A DNA stretch of 64,000 bases, from contig JAOPHQ010002041.1 of the NCBI GenBank assembly GCA_030340625.1, forward strand, positions 67,001 through 131,000, written 5' to 3'. The translations under genes and the position numbers were made by a program. Under the pieces are notes generated by a model. That model made no database searches. It had not been told where the DNA came from and was given only the letters and a program-made list of their open reading frames with translations. Each line of letters opens with the position of its first letter. The stretch's first letter is position 1. Positions 8,135 to 19,530 of the stretch are shown here, piece by piece. This stretch comes from Merluccius polli. Taxonomy: Eukaryota > Chordata > Actinopteri > Gadiformes > Merlucciidae.

Positions 8135-8393
8135 GTACATCAGCGCATTCACATCACACGGTCTTCTATCCTACTAGGGTATTATACAATGTAATTGGCG
8201 TTTATTGTTGTGGTTTAATGAGGTCAGGGTGCATCAGATGTTCTTATAGCAGCACAAAGCGGTCCGTCACCATCATTTTAAGAGGTCTGTTCTACCTTTA
8301 ACCTGATGTGATCACATTCTTAATGTCTAGTTGACCAATCAGATTACTTAATTGGAACTACCCATTGTATAATTGATGACATCCCTACTCCAG

Positions 8394-8755
8394 GTACACC
8401 GACGTCTTCACACAGGAGAGAGAAAATCAACACCCAAACACATGTCTTGAAGAAAGAAAATAGTCTCCAAACATCTTACTGTTGTGTCATGAATCTCCAA
8501 GTAGTCTATTTCTTCTACTCATTTGTTTTCAGATAGTTTATACTCCATGGCCATGCCATTCACCTTGTTTTCCTCACCCATCTCCTCATCTGCAGGTTAT
8601 TTCCTCATTAGTCCCTCAGTTTATATACCTATCCACTTCCCTTTGTTCCCTCACAGATTGTCTTTGCATTGTGCTTCGTTCGATGGCATTCGCTACCTGA
8701 TTCCCTTGTCATAGATTGTTTTTTTTTTTAAATAAACCATGTGAATTTTTGCTGG
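8394..8755 (+). other. ZNF-1 terminal exon and polyadenylation signal
   Basis: Acceptor ctactccag|gtacaccgacg. In the old finger frame it codes VHRRLHTGERK, then ends at TGA 8448-8450. AATAAA lies at 8731-8736 after a T-tract. The other apparent open frames here begin at TTG and are not supported. Confidence 0.65.
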
Positions 8756-8839
8756 TCATTTTGTCGTGCTTTTGGGTTCACCTCTGTTCTTGTTCAGTGA
8801 GTGTGACAATATGTAAACTTGTTACACTTATAATTATGG

Positions 8840-8873
8840 TGTGCTGGTGTTTCTCTGAAGAAACACCAGCACA
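8840..8873 (+). other. conserved 15-bp stem-loop downstream of poly(A) signal
   Basis: tgtgctggtgtttct pairs perfectly with agaaacaccagcaca across a CTGA loop. The right arm resembles finger code (SLKKHQHKHTK then stop), so it is probably a decayed finger end. It is present in all six complete units (e.g. about 19990, 27414, 36645, 48509, 55014). Confidence 0.75.
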
Positions 8874-8889
8874 AACACACAAAGTGAAG

Positions 8890-9950
8890 AAGTAAAACAT
8901 CTGTTTTTCTAATCTGACATGTAGATTGATATTTGCTGTTTGATATGTAACGTTAAGTATGTAAAGGTTGAGCCGAGATAACTTTGATTATTGAGGAATA
9001 ATGATTTATTGTTCATATTCATTCAATTTTAAAATGATTGTCAATGTTCACACATCTATGGAAGCATTTTAAGGACAATCAAATGAAAATGCAATAGAGA
9101 GGTGCAGGAATGAGTCCTAAAACCCGGAAATCCGTTAGCATTTTGGCACTTCCAGTTCTCAAAGTCAACAGGTTTTTTGAATGGGTTTTTGGTTAGATGC
9201 CTGAAATAAGAGCTGTGGTTTTACACAAGCTTAAGAGATGGCCGTTTTGGTCTGCGACATAAATTGTCAGTAAATACCCCGCTTGTGAATTTTGAAGCTT
9301 TGACATGTCTTAAAAAACTTATGGTGACTATTTATTTATTATCTTGCTTAAAACGTGAGTATCAGAAACGTTTGTTTGCCACAACGCTTATGTTCTGCAA
9401 TAATGCAAAATCCAATGGGAAAAACCCCTTGGCTTTTTGTCGAGGGAACCCAGGGCGGCACTAACTTCCAGGTTGGCCTACAAAAATACATCATCCCTGC
9501 ACCACTCTATAGCACTAATGCTTTTTAATTAAGTAATTAAACTTTACATTTTCTGGCCAGTGATGTCACTCAGCCCCCCATACTTGTCCAAATTTCCCCA
9601 AAATGGTCTCAATCGTTAGGGCTATGTTTGTGCTGATTTGTGCTGTTAAAAGAAACATTTGTGCTACTTCGGTTTTCATGTTAGCATGCTTTATTACAGC
9701 GGACCGAGGGCTCTCGGTCTGCGTTTTTCCATATTAGTTTTCCATATTAGTTTGTACATATTAATACTATTAAGAAATTAATCTGTAAGTCCTACACACT
9801 GACCGGGGGGGTGCTGCGCGATTCTTGAAACATTATTATTTTTTTGAACCATCGCTTTGGCGCCCCCCTGGTGCGGCGCCCCTATGCGCCGCATACAGCG
9901 CATACTCACTTTTTGCGCCACTGGTCCGAGGACAGCAGCCCTCTCGGACA
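8890..9950. other. 3' flank of unit 1
   Basis: DNA shared by the units, with no gene seen. Compared with unit 2 it lacks a roughly 500-bp stretch (20705-21090 in unit 2). The CRE-like site here is changed to TGATGTCA at 9561-9568. A GC-rich tract at 9857-9925 (gcgcccccctggtgcggcgc) leads into minisatellite 3. Confidence 0.5.
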
Positions 9951-10284
9951 CAGGCAGGCAACGGGTCGGCAACAGGCGGGTAGTCAGGCAGGCAGGGGTC
10001 GGCAACAGGCGGGTAGTCAGGCAGGCGACGGGTCGGCAACAGGCGGGTAGTCAGGCAGGCGACGGGTCGGCAACAGGCGGGTAGTCAGGCAGGCGACGGG
10101 TCGGCAACAGGCGGGTAGTCAGGCAGGCAGGGTTCAGCAACAGGCGGGTAGTCAGGCAGGCAGGGATCGGCAACAGGCGGGTAGTCAGGCAGGCGATGGG
10201 TCGGCAACAGGCGGGTAGTCAGGCAGGCAGGGTTCAGCAACAGGCGGGTAGTCCGGCAGGCAGGGTTCAGCAACAGGCGGGTAG
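9951..10284. repeat. minisatellite 3, unit 1 (about 34 bp x 10)
   Basis: Units read caggcgacgggtcggcaa then caggcgggtagt, with a variant cagggttcagcaa. G runs are frequent on the + strand. Open frames on both strands are artefacts of the repeat. Confidence 0.95.
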
Positions 10285-11056
10285 CAGTGGAGGCTTCTAT
10301 AAGACTACAGGTGAAGCAGTGCTTCACCTAAAAAAAAAAAAAATCTTACAATAATCCCATTTTCAGTGCTTTGAAACAGAAATACAGTCAGTAAGACGAG
10401 CTGTTTTCCTGAAATCAATTCTGTGAGTGACAACAGCGCCACCCGCTGTGGAACAGATAATTACAGTGAAGCAGACTTTCCTTCTGCTTCACCACCATAC
10501 GTCACTTTTCCCATTGACTTCAATGTAAATCAGTGAAACTCAGGCGGCTCGTGGTTTTTTTCTGTTTCAATTGATCCTTATGGCAGATAAGTCCCGCCCC
10601 TGAAGCAGTGACCGATAGGGTAGAATTTGATTGACACAACACTCTGGCCAGTCACCGCCTTCATTAGGCAGCTATCGTGAACTGACTTTGACAGTGACGA
10701 CTGACGAACACATACATAATTTGTTGAACATTCATTTAATAAGATACACTTTTTTTTCTGCGTCTGTGAAACTTGGCACTTAGAAGGAACTCCAGCTGGT
10801 ATGTAAGGGATAATGCCCGACGAGGTGTCCATTAACACAAATGAATGGACGACGCGGAGGCGCAAAGTCCATTCATATAATATCTAATCAATTAATAATA
10901 CTTTAATGTGTTTTAGAGTTAAAATCGTGAGGTTTTTTTTTATTTTTACAAGTCGAGCGGACTATTTAATATCTCCCTTATGCAGGCGTTGCCAAGCAAC
11001 GTGGCCATAGCATCTTCATAGCCTCAACGTCTTTCCTAGGTGTACATCAAAGATAA
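10285..11056. repeat. inter-unit block with hairpins (transposon-derived)
   Basis: It begins CAGTGGAGGCTTC, which looks like a hAT-type terminus, then a palindromic ggtgaagcagtgcttcacc and an A-tract. Near 10841 atgaatggac pairs with gtccattcat across 16 bases. The block recurs between all promoter-bearing units. Confidence 0.5.
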
Positions 11057-11179
11057 GATTATAGAGCTCTATAATCTTCAGCCAATCAGAATCGAGTATT
11101 CACCCAGACCATGGTAAGTAGCGTTATCTCTAAAGGTGTTAACATTTCTTCTGTTGATGTTAAGGACTTGGCTCTCAAC

Positions 11180-11671
11180 AACACATATAACAACAGGCTG
11201 TAACATCCTCACATAGCCACAAGGGAACAGGACCAAATATATAATCTGTATTAACCGCACCTGGCCACCAGATGGCAGCATACATAATACACTAGGAGGC
11301 GAGCACACTGGGGGCGGGCGCTCAACACTAGCCAATCAAAACATAGTACACGTCATAGAGGCCACGCCTGCCCAGGTACTATCGAGCGCACACAAGCAGG
11401 AGAGGGCAGAGACTCTACAGGCAGCTATCTATTAGATATCCAGCTAAGAGTCGCTCCACGCGTGAATTATACAATTCCTCTCCTTTTGCTTCATAGGTAA
11501 TAGACCAAAACCTATAACAAATAAAGTGAGTTAAAAGCGATCCTCTTCCTCAAACAACACAACAACTTGGCGACCCCGACGTGATTCAGAGAGGAGAGGC
11601 AACGGACGGGGGAAGCGGGGCCACGCGGCAGCGCACGTCTCGCCATCTCTGTCACAGCGCCATCAAAACAG
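11180..11671 (+). promoter_or_regulatory. ZNF-2 LTR promoter and exon 1 leader
   Basis: LTR-like block ending in CA at 11564. The PBS-like TGGCGACCCCGACGTGAT at 11568-11585 differs from the alpharetroviral tRNA-Trp PBS at one base. A GC box (gggggcggg) and CCAAT at 11332-11336 lie in the U3-like part. AATAAA lies at about 11519-11524. The donor is at 11671/11672. Confidence 0.65.
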
Positions 11672-11723
11672 GTAAGCAGAACCTATTGACTATATAGAGG
11701 AAGCAAATGGCCAGAAATGTATG

Positions 11724-11872
11724 ATTAATTTAGCTGAAGGTTAGAGTCCTTGGCGTTTCTCATTAACTTTGCTGAAGGTTAGAGTCCTTGGCGTTTCTTA
11801 TTAATTGTGCTGAAGGTTAGAGTCCTTGGCGTTTCTCATTAATTTTGCTTGAGGTTAAAGTCTTTGGTGTTT
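11724..11872 (+). repeat. minisatellite 1, unit 2 (4 copies)
   Basis: The same 38-bp unit as at 3967, contracted to four copies with 'cattaat' variants. Confidence 0.93.
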
Positions 11873-12044
11873 TTTTTAAGGCTGAAGTCTCGTATGATAC
11901 TGTGTTAAATTCGGATGTGTAGAAACCTGGGAAACATTGGTGTTGTATCAGATGCGATAAGATGTTGACTGGGAACATATTGCTGGCAATGTTTCCATCC
12001 TCAAAGAGCTAAGCTGACTTGCATGAATCATAATACCTTTTGTG

Positions 12045-12418
12045 GGCTTTGTCTCCCACTAAGAGGCGTGGGGGAAGTGCATGTCTTGTGAGGCTTTGTC
12101 TCCCACTAAGAGGAGTGGGGGAAGTGCATGTCTTGTGAGGCTTTGTCTCCCACTAAGAGGAGTGGGGGAAGTGCATGTCTTGTGAGGCTTTGTCTCCCAC
12201 TAAGAGGAGTGGGGGAAGTGCATGTCTTGTGAGGCTTTGTCTCCCACTAAGAGGAGTGGGGGAAGTGCATGTCTTGTGAGGCTTTGTCTCCCACTAAGAG
12301 GAGTGGGGGAAGTGCATGTCTTGTGAGGCTTTGTCTCCCACTAAGAGGAGTGGGGGAAGTGCATGTCTTGTGAGGCTTTGTCTCCCACTAAGAGGAGTGG
12401 GGGAAGTGCATGTCTTGG
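12045..12418 (+). repeat. minisatellite 2, unit 2 (8 copies)
   Basis: The 47-bp unit as at 4478, eight copies, almost homogeneous apart from the first (gaggcgtggg). Confidence 0.95.
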
Positions 12419-12787
12419 GGGTTATCAGTTTTATGGCCCCAGGTGTGGCCAATGTTTAGACTACGAAAGGGGAGAGAAAGAGAGTAAACTTACCTTTCAC
12501 TCTAATTTATAGATATATATTAAACAGTGCCAGTAGACTCGAACACATGCACACATAGACACAAACACATAGATGGTCATATACACAGTATTAAGTAGGA
12601 AGATATAAAGTGTGTTCAGTTAGATAAGAGCAGTGGGTCTATGCTATAGCAATATCACACACCGGGAGCATAGACAAGATCTCGTGGGAGCTTGCAGGAC
12701 CTGATAAAGTTAGAAATCCCTGTAAGCCATATTTGGAGTTCAGGCACTCCACCATAGGTTTTAATCCTCAGACTCCATGTTTAGAGT

Positions 12788-12917
12788 CAGTGTGCCCGCC
12801 TCCTAGTGTATTATGTATGCTGCCATCTTGTGGCCATGTGCGGTTAATACAGCTTATATATTTGGTCCTGTATGCGCATTTTTTGAATATTAATTAATTC
12901 AGTTTTAAATATTACAG

Positions 12918-12972
<55 letters not shown>
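12788..12972 (-). repeat. inverted LTR fragment and long (TA)n, unit 2
   Basis: 12788-12870 is the reverse complement of the unit's LTR U3 part. 12921-12972 is a pure TA run of about 50 bp upstream of the exon 2 acceptor. Confidence 0.85.
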
Positions 12973-12974
<2 letters not shown>

Positions 12975-12992
12975 ATAATCTCTCTCTCCTAG

Positions 12993-13337
12993 GAGTGAAA
13001 TCCCAGCTGACACAGCGCAGGTATTACCCAGTCCCCAGTGTCAGAGGCGCCATGGTGATCTGTACGGCCGACTGCTGAGGAGTGGATAAATCCAAGTGGA
13101 GACTGGCCTCCTCCCATACATCGCAGCCTCCTCTCAAGAGCCAGTCAGAGCCTCCCCAGAACCCGTCCAAAAGACGAGCCAGATTACAGCAGACGAAGCC
13201 AGACGCCACTGTTGTAAGCAGTGCGGAAAAACCTTCAATCCAGTAGTCTGAAGAGACACCAGCGCATCCATACAGGAGAAAAACTGTACCACTGTCAGCA
13301 GTGTGGGAAGACGTTCAGTGATCCAAGTAATTTTGAG
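12993..13337 (+). pseudogene. ZNF-2 exon 2, disabled
   Basis: Same structure as 5226-5574 with intact acceptor and donor. It has TAA at 13087-13089 in the finger frame, and a small deletion in the first finger (aaccttcaatccag) that shifts the frame to a stop. It can only act as 5' UTR. Translation is expected from the ATG at 13624 in exon 3. Confidence 0.75.
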
Positions 13338-13593
13338 GTACATCAGCGCATTCACATCACACGGTCTTCTATCCTACCAGGGTACTTCACAATGTAATTG
13401 GCGTGTATTGTTATGGTTTAATGATATAAGGGCAAGTCAGATCTTCCCATAGCAGCTCAACCAGTCTGCCACCATCATTTTCAGAGATCTGTTTTACTGT
13501 TTACCTGATTTGATCACATTCTAAATGCCTAGTTGACCAATTAGATTGCTATTGGAACTACCTATTGTATAATTGTCAACATCCCAACTCCAG

Positions 13594-14097
13594 GTACACC
13601 GGCGTCTTCACACAGGAGAGAGAATGTACTGCTGTGGAAAGTGTGGGGAAACTTTTAATGAATCTGGTGATCTGAAGAATCACCAGCGCATCCATACAGG
13701 AGAAAACCTATACCACTGTCAGCAGTGTGGAAAAACCTTTAGTCGGTCTATTAATCTGAAGATTCACCAGCGCATCCATACAGGAGAGAAACCGTACCAA
13801 TGTCAGCAGTGTGGGAAGACTTTTAGTCAATCTATTAATCTGAAGACTCACCAGCGCATCCATACAGGAGAGAAACCGTACCAATGTCAGCAGTGTGGGA
13901 AGACTTTTAGTCAATCTATTAATCTGAAGACTCACCAGCGCATCCATACAGGAGAGAAACCGTACCAATGTCAGCAGTGTGGGATGACTTTTAATCATTA
14001 TACTCATCTGAAGAGACATCAGAGCATCCATACAGGAGAGAAAGCGTACCAATGTCAGCAGTGTGGGAAGACTTTCAGTGATCCAGGTCATTTGAAG
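13594..14097 (+). CDS. ZNF-2 exon 3: six-finger cassette
   Basis: 504 bp = 6 x 84, phase 0 at both ends. ATG at 13624 (MYCCGKC). Contacts: EGDN, RINI, QINT, QINT, HTHR (CGMTFNHYTHLKRH), DGH then V. The two QINT fingers are neighbours and almost identical, so a recent finger duplication. With exons 4-6 the product is 309 aa and 11 fingers. The read-through tail ends at 14157. Confidence 0.88.
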
Positions 14098-15058
14098 GTA
14101 CGTCAGCACATTGATTCACATCAGTCTTCTATCCTACCAGAGTATGATGCAACATAATTGCCATTTATGTTCATGGCTAAATGAGGTTATGGCGCATCAG
14201 ATCTTCCCATCGCAGCTCAACGCTGTCCGCCACCATCATTTTAAGAGATGTGTTTTACCCTTTACCTAGGGATGCAGGATAATGTTTTACAACAAGTGGA
14301 TAACCGATGATTACCTCAATGCCGATAACCAGTTAGTAATCTGTAGTTTGTTACCAACCAACTGACATCACTAATAATTGTAAACACAAGTTGCAGTGGA
14401 CACTACAGGTGACTTTTAAGATTTGTTGTGGTAAATCTAGTAGACTTTGTCTCTCCTCTTGGAATCCCAGCTGAACATGTATTTCAAAAAGGCTGTAATT
14501 TAATTATCGGAATAAAGCATAATTTCTGCTTATTTCCCATTATCGTCCGATAATTTATCACTGCGGTTGTCAAAGTGGAGTCCGGGGACCCCTGGGGGTC
14601 TGTGGCATATGGCCAAGGGGTCCTGAAACTAATTTCTAAAACTCCTATATAATTGAAAAAAATAAAAAAAGGAAAACAACCATACCTTTTTGAGATAATT
14701 ACCACAGTGTCATTTTCTTCAAGAAAAGTGAATTTAGCCAGTAGGCGGAGCACAAGATTTACAATGCATGTTAATGCATTTCCTGGCAAGTAGTGCAAGG
14801 ACAATATATTTTTTCGGATTCATGGTCATTGAGTTGGATTCAGGATGCAAACTATAACAATGGTAGGGGTCCTTGTAAACATGTATCCATTGTATGGGTT
14901 CCTGGCTTGAAAAAGATTGAGAACCCCTGATTTATTGGACCTAATATTTGTCATGCATCCCTACTTTTACCTGAGATGATCACATTCTAAATGCCTAGTT
15001 GACCAATCAGATTGCTTAATTGGAATTACCCGTTGTATAATTGTTGTCCCTACTCCAG

Positions 15059-15226
15059 GTACACCAGCGCATCCATACAGGAGAGAAACCGTACCACTGT
15101 CAGCAGTGTGGGAAGACCTTTACAACAACTTTTTGTCTGCAGAGACACCAGCGCATCCATACAGGAGAGAAACCGTACCACTGTCAGAAGTGTGGGAAGA
15201 CTTTCAGGGATCTAGGTTATTTTAAG
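15059..15226 (+). CDS. ZNF-2 exon 4: two-finger cassette
   Basis: 168 bp = 2 x 84, phase 0. Contacts are TFCR (FTTTFCLQRH) and DGY then V (FRDLGYFK). The flanking introns are copies of each other, showing that exon plus intron duplicated together. The read-through tail VRQHIDSHQSSILPEYDAT ends at 15286. Confidence 0.85.
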
Positions 15227-16371
15227 GTACGTCAGCACATTGATTCACATCAGTCTTCTATCCTACCAGAGTATGATGCAACATAATTGCCATTTATGTT
15301 CATGGCTAAATGAGGTTATGGCGCATCATATCTTCCCATCGCAGCTCAACGCTGTCCGCCACCATCATTATAAGAGTTCTGTTTTACCCTTTACCTAGGG
15401 ATGCAGGATAATGTTTTACAACAAGTGGATAACCGATGATTACCTCAATGCCGATAACCAGTTAGTAATCTGTAGTTTGTTACCAACCAACTGACATCAC
15501 TAATAATTGTAAACACAAGTTGCAGTGGACACTGCAGGTGACTTTTAAGATTTGTTGTGGTAAATCTAGTAGACTTTGTCCCTCCTCTTGGAACCCCAGC
15601 TGAACATGTATTTCAAATGGCAATCATGCTGCCGTCCTCTGCGACTGAAAAACGTCCAAACCGGCGATTACATGTTTGTTGTTTTGCTCCCTCATCTACT
15701 AAGGCCACACCGTGTGGCTCTGCTCAGATGCACAAGTTAGACGTCATGAGAGTGACAACAGCGTGCAGCACTGCTGAAGTTATCGGCTCCATTTAAAGGC
15801 TGTAATTTAATTATCGGAATAAAGCATAATTTCTGCATTATTTCCCATTATCGTCCGATAATTTATCACTGCGGTTGTCCAAGTGGAGTCTGGGGACCCC
15901 TGGGGGTCCGTGGCATATGGCCATGGGGTCCTGAAAATAATTTATAAAACTCCTACATAATTGAAAAAAATAAAAAATGTGAAGTAAAACAACCGTACCT
16001 TTTTGAGATAATTACCACAGTGTCATTTTCATCAAGAAAAGTGAATTCAGCCAGTAGGCGGAGCACAAGATTTACAATGCATGTTAATACGTTTCCTGGC
16101 AAGTAGTACAAGGACAATATATTTTTTCGGATTCATGGTCATTGAGTTGGATTCAGGATGCAAACTATAACAATGGTAGGGGTCCTTGTAAACATGTATC
16201 CATTGTATGGGTTCCTGGCTTGAAAAAGATTGAGAAGCCCTGATTTATTGGACCTGATATTTGTCATGCATCCCTACTTTTACCTGAGATGATCACATTC
16301 TAAATGCCTAGTTGACCAATCAGATTGCTTAATTGGAATAACCCGTTGTATAATTGTTGTCCCTACTCCAG

Positions 16372-16539
16372 GTACACCAGCGCATCCATACAGGAGAGAA
16401 ACCGTACCACTGTCAGCAGTGTGGAAAAACCTTTAGTGACTCTAGTTCTCTGAAGACTCACCAGCGCATCCATACAGGAGAGAAACCGTACCACTGTCAG
16501 CAGTGTGGGAAGACTTTCAGTGATCCAGGTTATTTTAAG
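16372..16539 (+). CDS. ZNF-2 exon 5: two-finger cassette
   Basis: 168 bp, phase 0. Contacts are DSST and DGY then V. The DSST finger is the one found in exon 3 of ZNF-1, -3, -5 and -6, so fingers have been exchanged between loci or between cassettes. Confidence 0.85.
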
Positions 16540-17666
16540 GTACGTCAGCACATTGATTCACATCAGTCTTCTATCCTACCAGAGTATGATGCAACATAAT
16601 TGCCATTTATGTTCATGGCTAAATGAGGTTATGGCGCATCAGATCTTCCCATAGCAGCTCAACGCTGTCCGCCACCATCATTATAAGAGATCTGTTTTAC
16701 CCTTTACCTAGGGATGCAGGATAATGTTTTACAACAAGTGGATAACCGATGATTACCTCAATGCCGATAACCAGTTAGTAATCTGTAGTTTGTTACCAAC
16801 CAACTGACATCACTAATAATTGTAAACACAAGTTGCAGTGGACACTGCAGGTGACTTTTAAGATTTGTTGTGGTAAATCTAGTAGACTTTGTCCCTCCTC
16901 TTGGAACCCCAGCTGAACATGTATTTCAAATGGCAATCATGCTGCCGTCCTCTGCGACTGAAAAACGTCCAAACCGGCGATGACATGTTTGCTGTTTTGC
17001 TCCCTCATCTACTAAGGCCACACCATGTGGCTCTGCTCAGATGCACAAGTTAGACGTCATGAGAGTGACAACAGCGTGCAGCACTGGTGAAGTTATCGGC
17101 TCCATTTAAAGGCTGTAATTTAATTATCGGATATAATGCATAATTTCTGCATATTTCCCATTATCGTCCGATAATTTATCACTGCGGTTGTCAAAGTGGA
17201 GTCTGGGGTTCCGTGGCATATGACCAAGGGGTCCTGAAAATAATTTATAAAACTCCTACATAATTGAAAAAAATTAAAAATGTGAAGTAAAACAACCGTA
17301 CCTTTTTGAGATAATTACCAGTGTCATTTTCTTCAAGAAAAGTGAATTTAGCCAGTAGGCGGAGCACAAGATTCACAATGCATGTTAATACGTTTCCTGG
17401 CAAGTAGTACAAGGACAATATATTTTTTCGGATTCATGGTCATTGAGTTGGATTCAGGATGCAAACTATAACAATGGTAGGGGGTCCTTGTAAACATGTA
17501 TCCATTGTATGGGTTCCTGGCTTGAAAAAGATTGAGAAGCCCTGATTTATTGGACCTGATATTTGTCATGCATCCCTACTTTTACCTGAGATGACCACAT
17601 TCTAAATGCCTAGTTGACCAATCAGATTGCTTAATTGGAATTGTATAATTGTTGTCCCTACTCCAG

Positions 17667-17786
17667 GTACACCAGCGTCTTCACACAGGAGAGAAACCGT
17701 ACCACTGTCAGCAGTGTGGGAAGACCTTTACAACATCTACTTATCTGAAGAGACACCAGCGCATCCATACAGGAGAGAAACCGTAA
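17667..17786 (+). CDS. ZNF-2 exon 6: final coding cassette, one finger and stop
   Basis: It completes the exon 5 finger, adds one finger with contacts TTYR (FTTSTYLKRH), and stops at TAA 17784-17786 after TGEKP. The exon continues to a donor at 19271 but is interrupted 13 nt after the stop by a transposon. Without it the exon would be 168 bp (17667-17799 plus 19237-19271). Confidence 0.83.
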   Translation, partial: VHQRLHTGEKPYHCQQCGKTFTTSTYLKRHQRIHTGEKP

Positions 17787-17799
17787 CACTGTCAGCAGT

Positions 17800-19233
17800 C
17801 AGTACGTTTACATGCACAGAATAAATCGATTAAAGTCATTGCTCGTCTATGCTCCGCAACTGGTCAACTGCAATTGTCCGCGTATACATGGCGGCGAGTA
17901 ATCCGATTCATTGGCCGGAGCGTGTCATACCCCGGTACGATAGGTGGCGCTGTGCCCATTTCAACTAGTGGTAGTAGAGCCACCGGTTGACCCCTTTACG
18001 TCACCAGCAACAACAAACTCATTCGAGAAAGCGATGTTTCAGCAGACAGCTGTCAGTTCACTTCGGGTGATAATCATTTCTCCGCCGCTCCACTGTTCCT
18101 CTCGGTCGTATGCCGACTCGGTCGTCCGCGGAGCGGTCCGCATACGACCGAGAGGAACAGCGGAGCGTCGGAGAAACGATATGGACCCGAAGTGAACTGA
18201 CAGCTGTCTGCTGAAACATCGCTTTCTCCTCCATGTCGCGTTTCAGTCTGGACTTCAGAGAGTCAAAGCCAAAGTTAATTTCCCCCAATTCCTTTTCCCC
18301 ATGGGCGAGATAAACCCGACTAGGAGTCTTTACTTGTTGTGGACCAGAGAGTCGGAGAACCCGACGCAGTCTGTAAGATTCATATATCAGAGAATGCCGC
18401 CGTCAGTTCGGCCGCGGCGCAATGAATGAATAAAGATCGTAGTTATTTTACAACCTCGTTGATGAGCAATATTTAGAAAAACATGTACTTTAAATTCAGC
18501 CTTGGGTTAAATCGAAGCGTAGTGTGTACTGAATGCACGTTGATGAAGATACACTCCTATAGGCACGGCACCCGCTTCCTCCATCTTCTGCGCCAGCTTT
18601 TTAAATACACCGCCGACCCAAAGTTAGTTGACAGCTGTCTACTGAAAACATATTTCTCCCACCAGAACAGCCCTGAATGAATGAATAAAGATCGTAAACA
18701 CGTCGGGAGAAAAAAACATTTATTTTGACAGATGTGCCCGAAGTCACTACTTTACAACCTCGTTGATGACCCACATTTAGAAAAACATGTACTTTTAATT
18801 CAGCCTTAGGTGAAATGGAAGCGTAGTGTCCGTGTGCTTCCACCTTTAATGAATGCCATGCGCGCTCCCGCGGCCGGGACACAATTCTTATAGCGCCACC
18901 TTTTTAAATAAATCGCCGTTTCTCGTTATCCCTTATCCGACGGCGACAACAACAACAAGAAGACTATCGTCTTCTTCTACTTCCCGTTCACGGCCCCGGG
19001 AAAAGATCTCGAGCATGCGCAGAACGCAATTCAACGGATAATCCAATCCGACTGGTTACATGCACGCTTAGTCGGCTATGAATCACATAATCTAGAGGTC
19101 TTAACCTGATAATGAGAGGGTCGACTCGAACCGATTTTAGCCTGATTAAGGTGTATACATGCATCTTAGTAATCCAATCATTGTTGGGTTAAGCCAAAAA
19201 GTCGACTTTCTTGAGTGTCATGTAAACGCACTG
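17800..19233. mobile_element. non-autonomous DNA transposon in ZNF-2 exon 6
   Basis: Ends are CAGTACGTTTACATG and CATGTAAACGCACTG (inverted). Flanks are AGT at 17797-17799 and 19234-19236, a 3-bp target duplication as in PIF/Harbinger-type elements. It has a long internal inverted repeat: about 18023-18115 pairs with 18130-18232. An internal direct repeat of about 85 bp (18450 and 18750, around acaacctcgttgatga) is present twice here and once in the unit 6 copy. No transposase frame is seen. Confidence 0.85.
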
Positions 19234-19530
19234 AGTGTGGCAAGACTTTCCGTGATCCAGGTTATTTTAAGGTACATCAGCGCATTCACATCACACGGTC
19301 TTCTATCCTACTAGGATATTATACAATGTAATTGGCGTTTATTGTTGTGGTTTAATGAGGTCAGGGTGCATCAGATGTTCTTATAGCAGCACAAAGCGGT
19401 CCGTCACCATCATTTTAAGAGGTCTGTTCTACCTTTAACCTGATGTGATCACATTCTTAATGCCTAGTTGACCAATCAGATTAATTAATTGGAACTACCC
19501 ATTGTATAATTGATGACATCCCTACTCCAG

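Noticed and set aside
9778..10327. Open frames on both strands in minisatellite 3 (TTRLLPTPACL-type and GNRRVVRQAG-type proteins)
   Set aside because: The 34-bp period cycles through three frames without stops; this is repeat structure, not coding.
12045..12418. CRISPR array
   Set aside because: The 47-bp repeats are continuous with no unique spacers, in an animal genome; this is a minisatellite.
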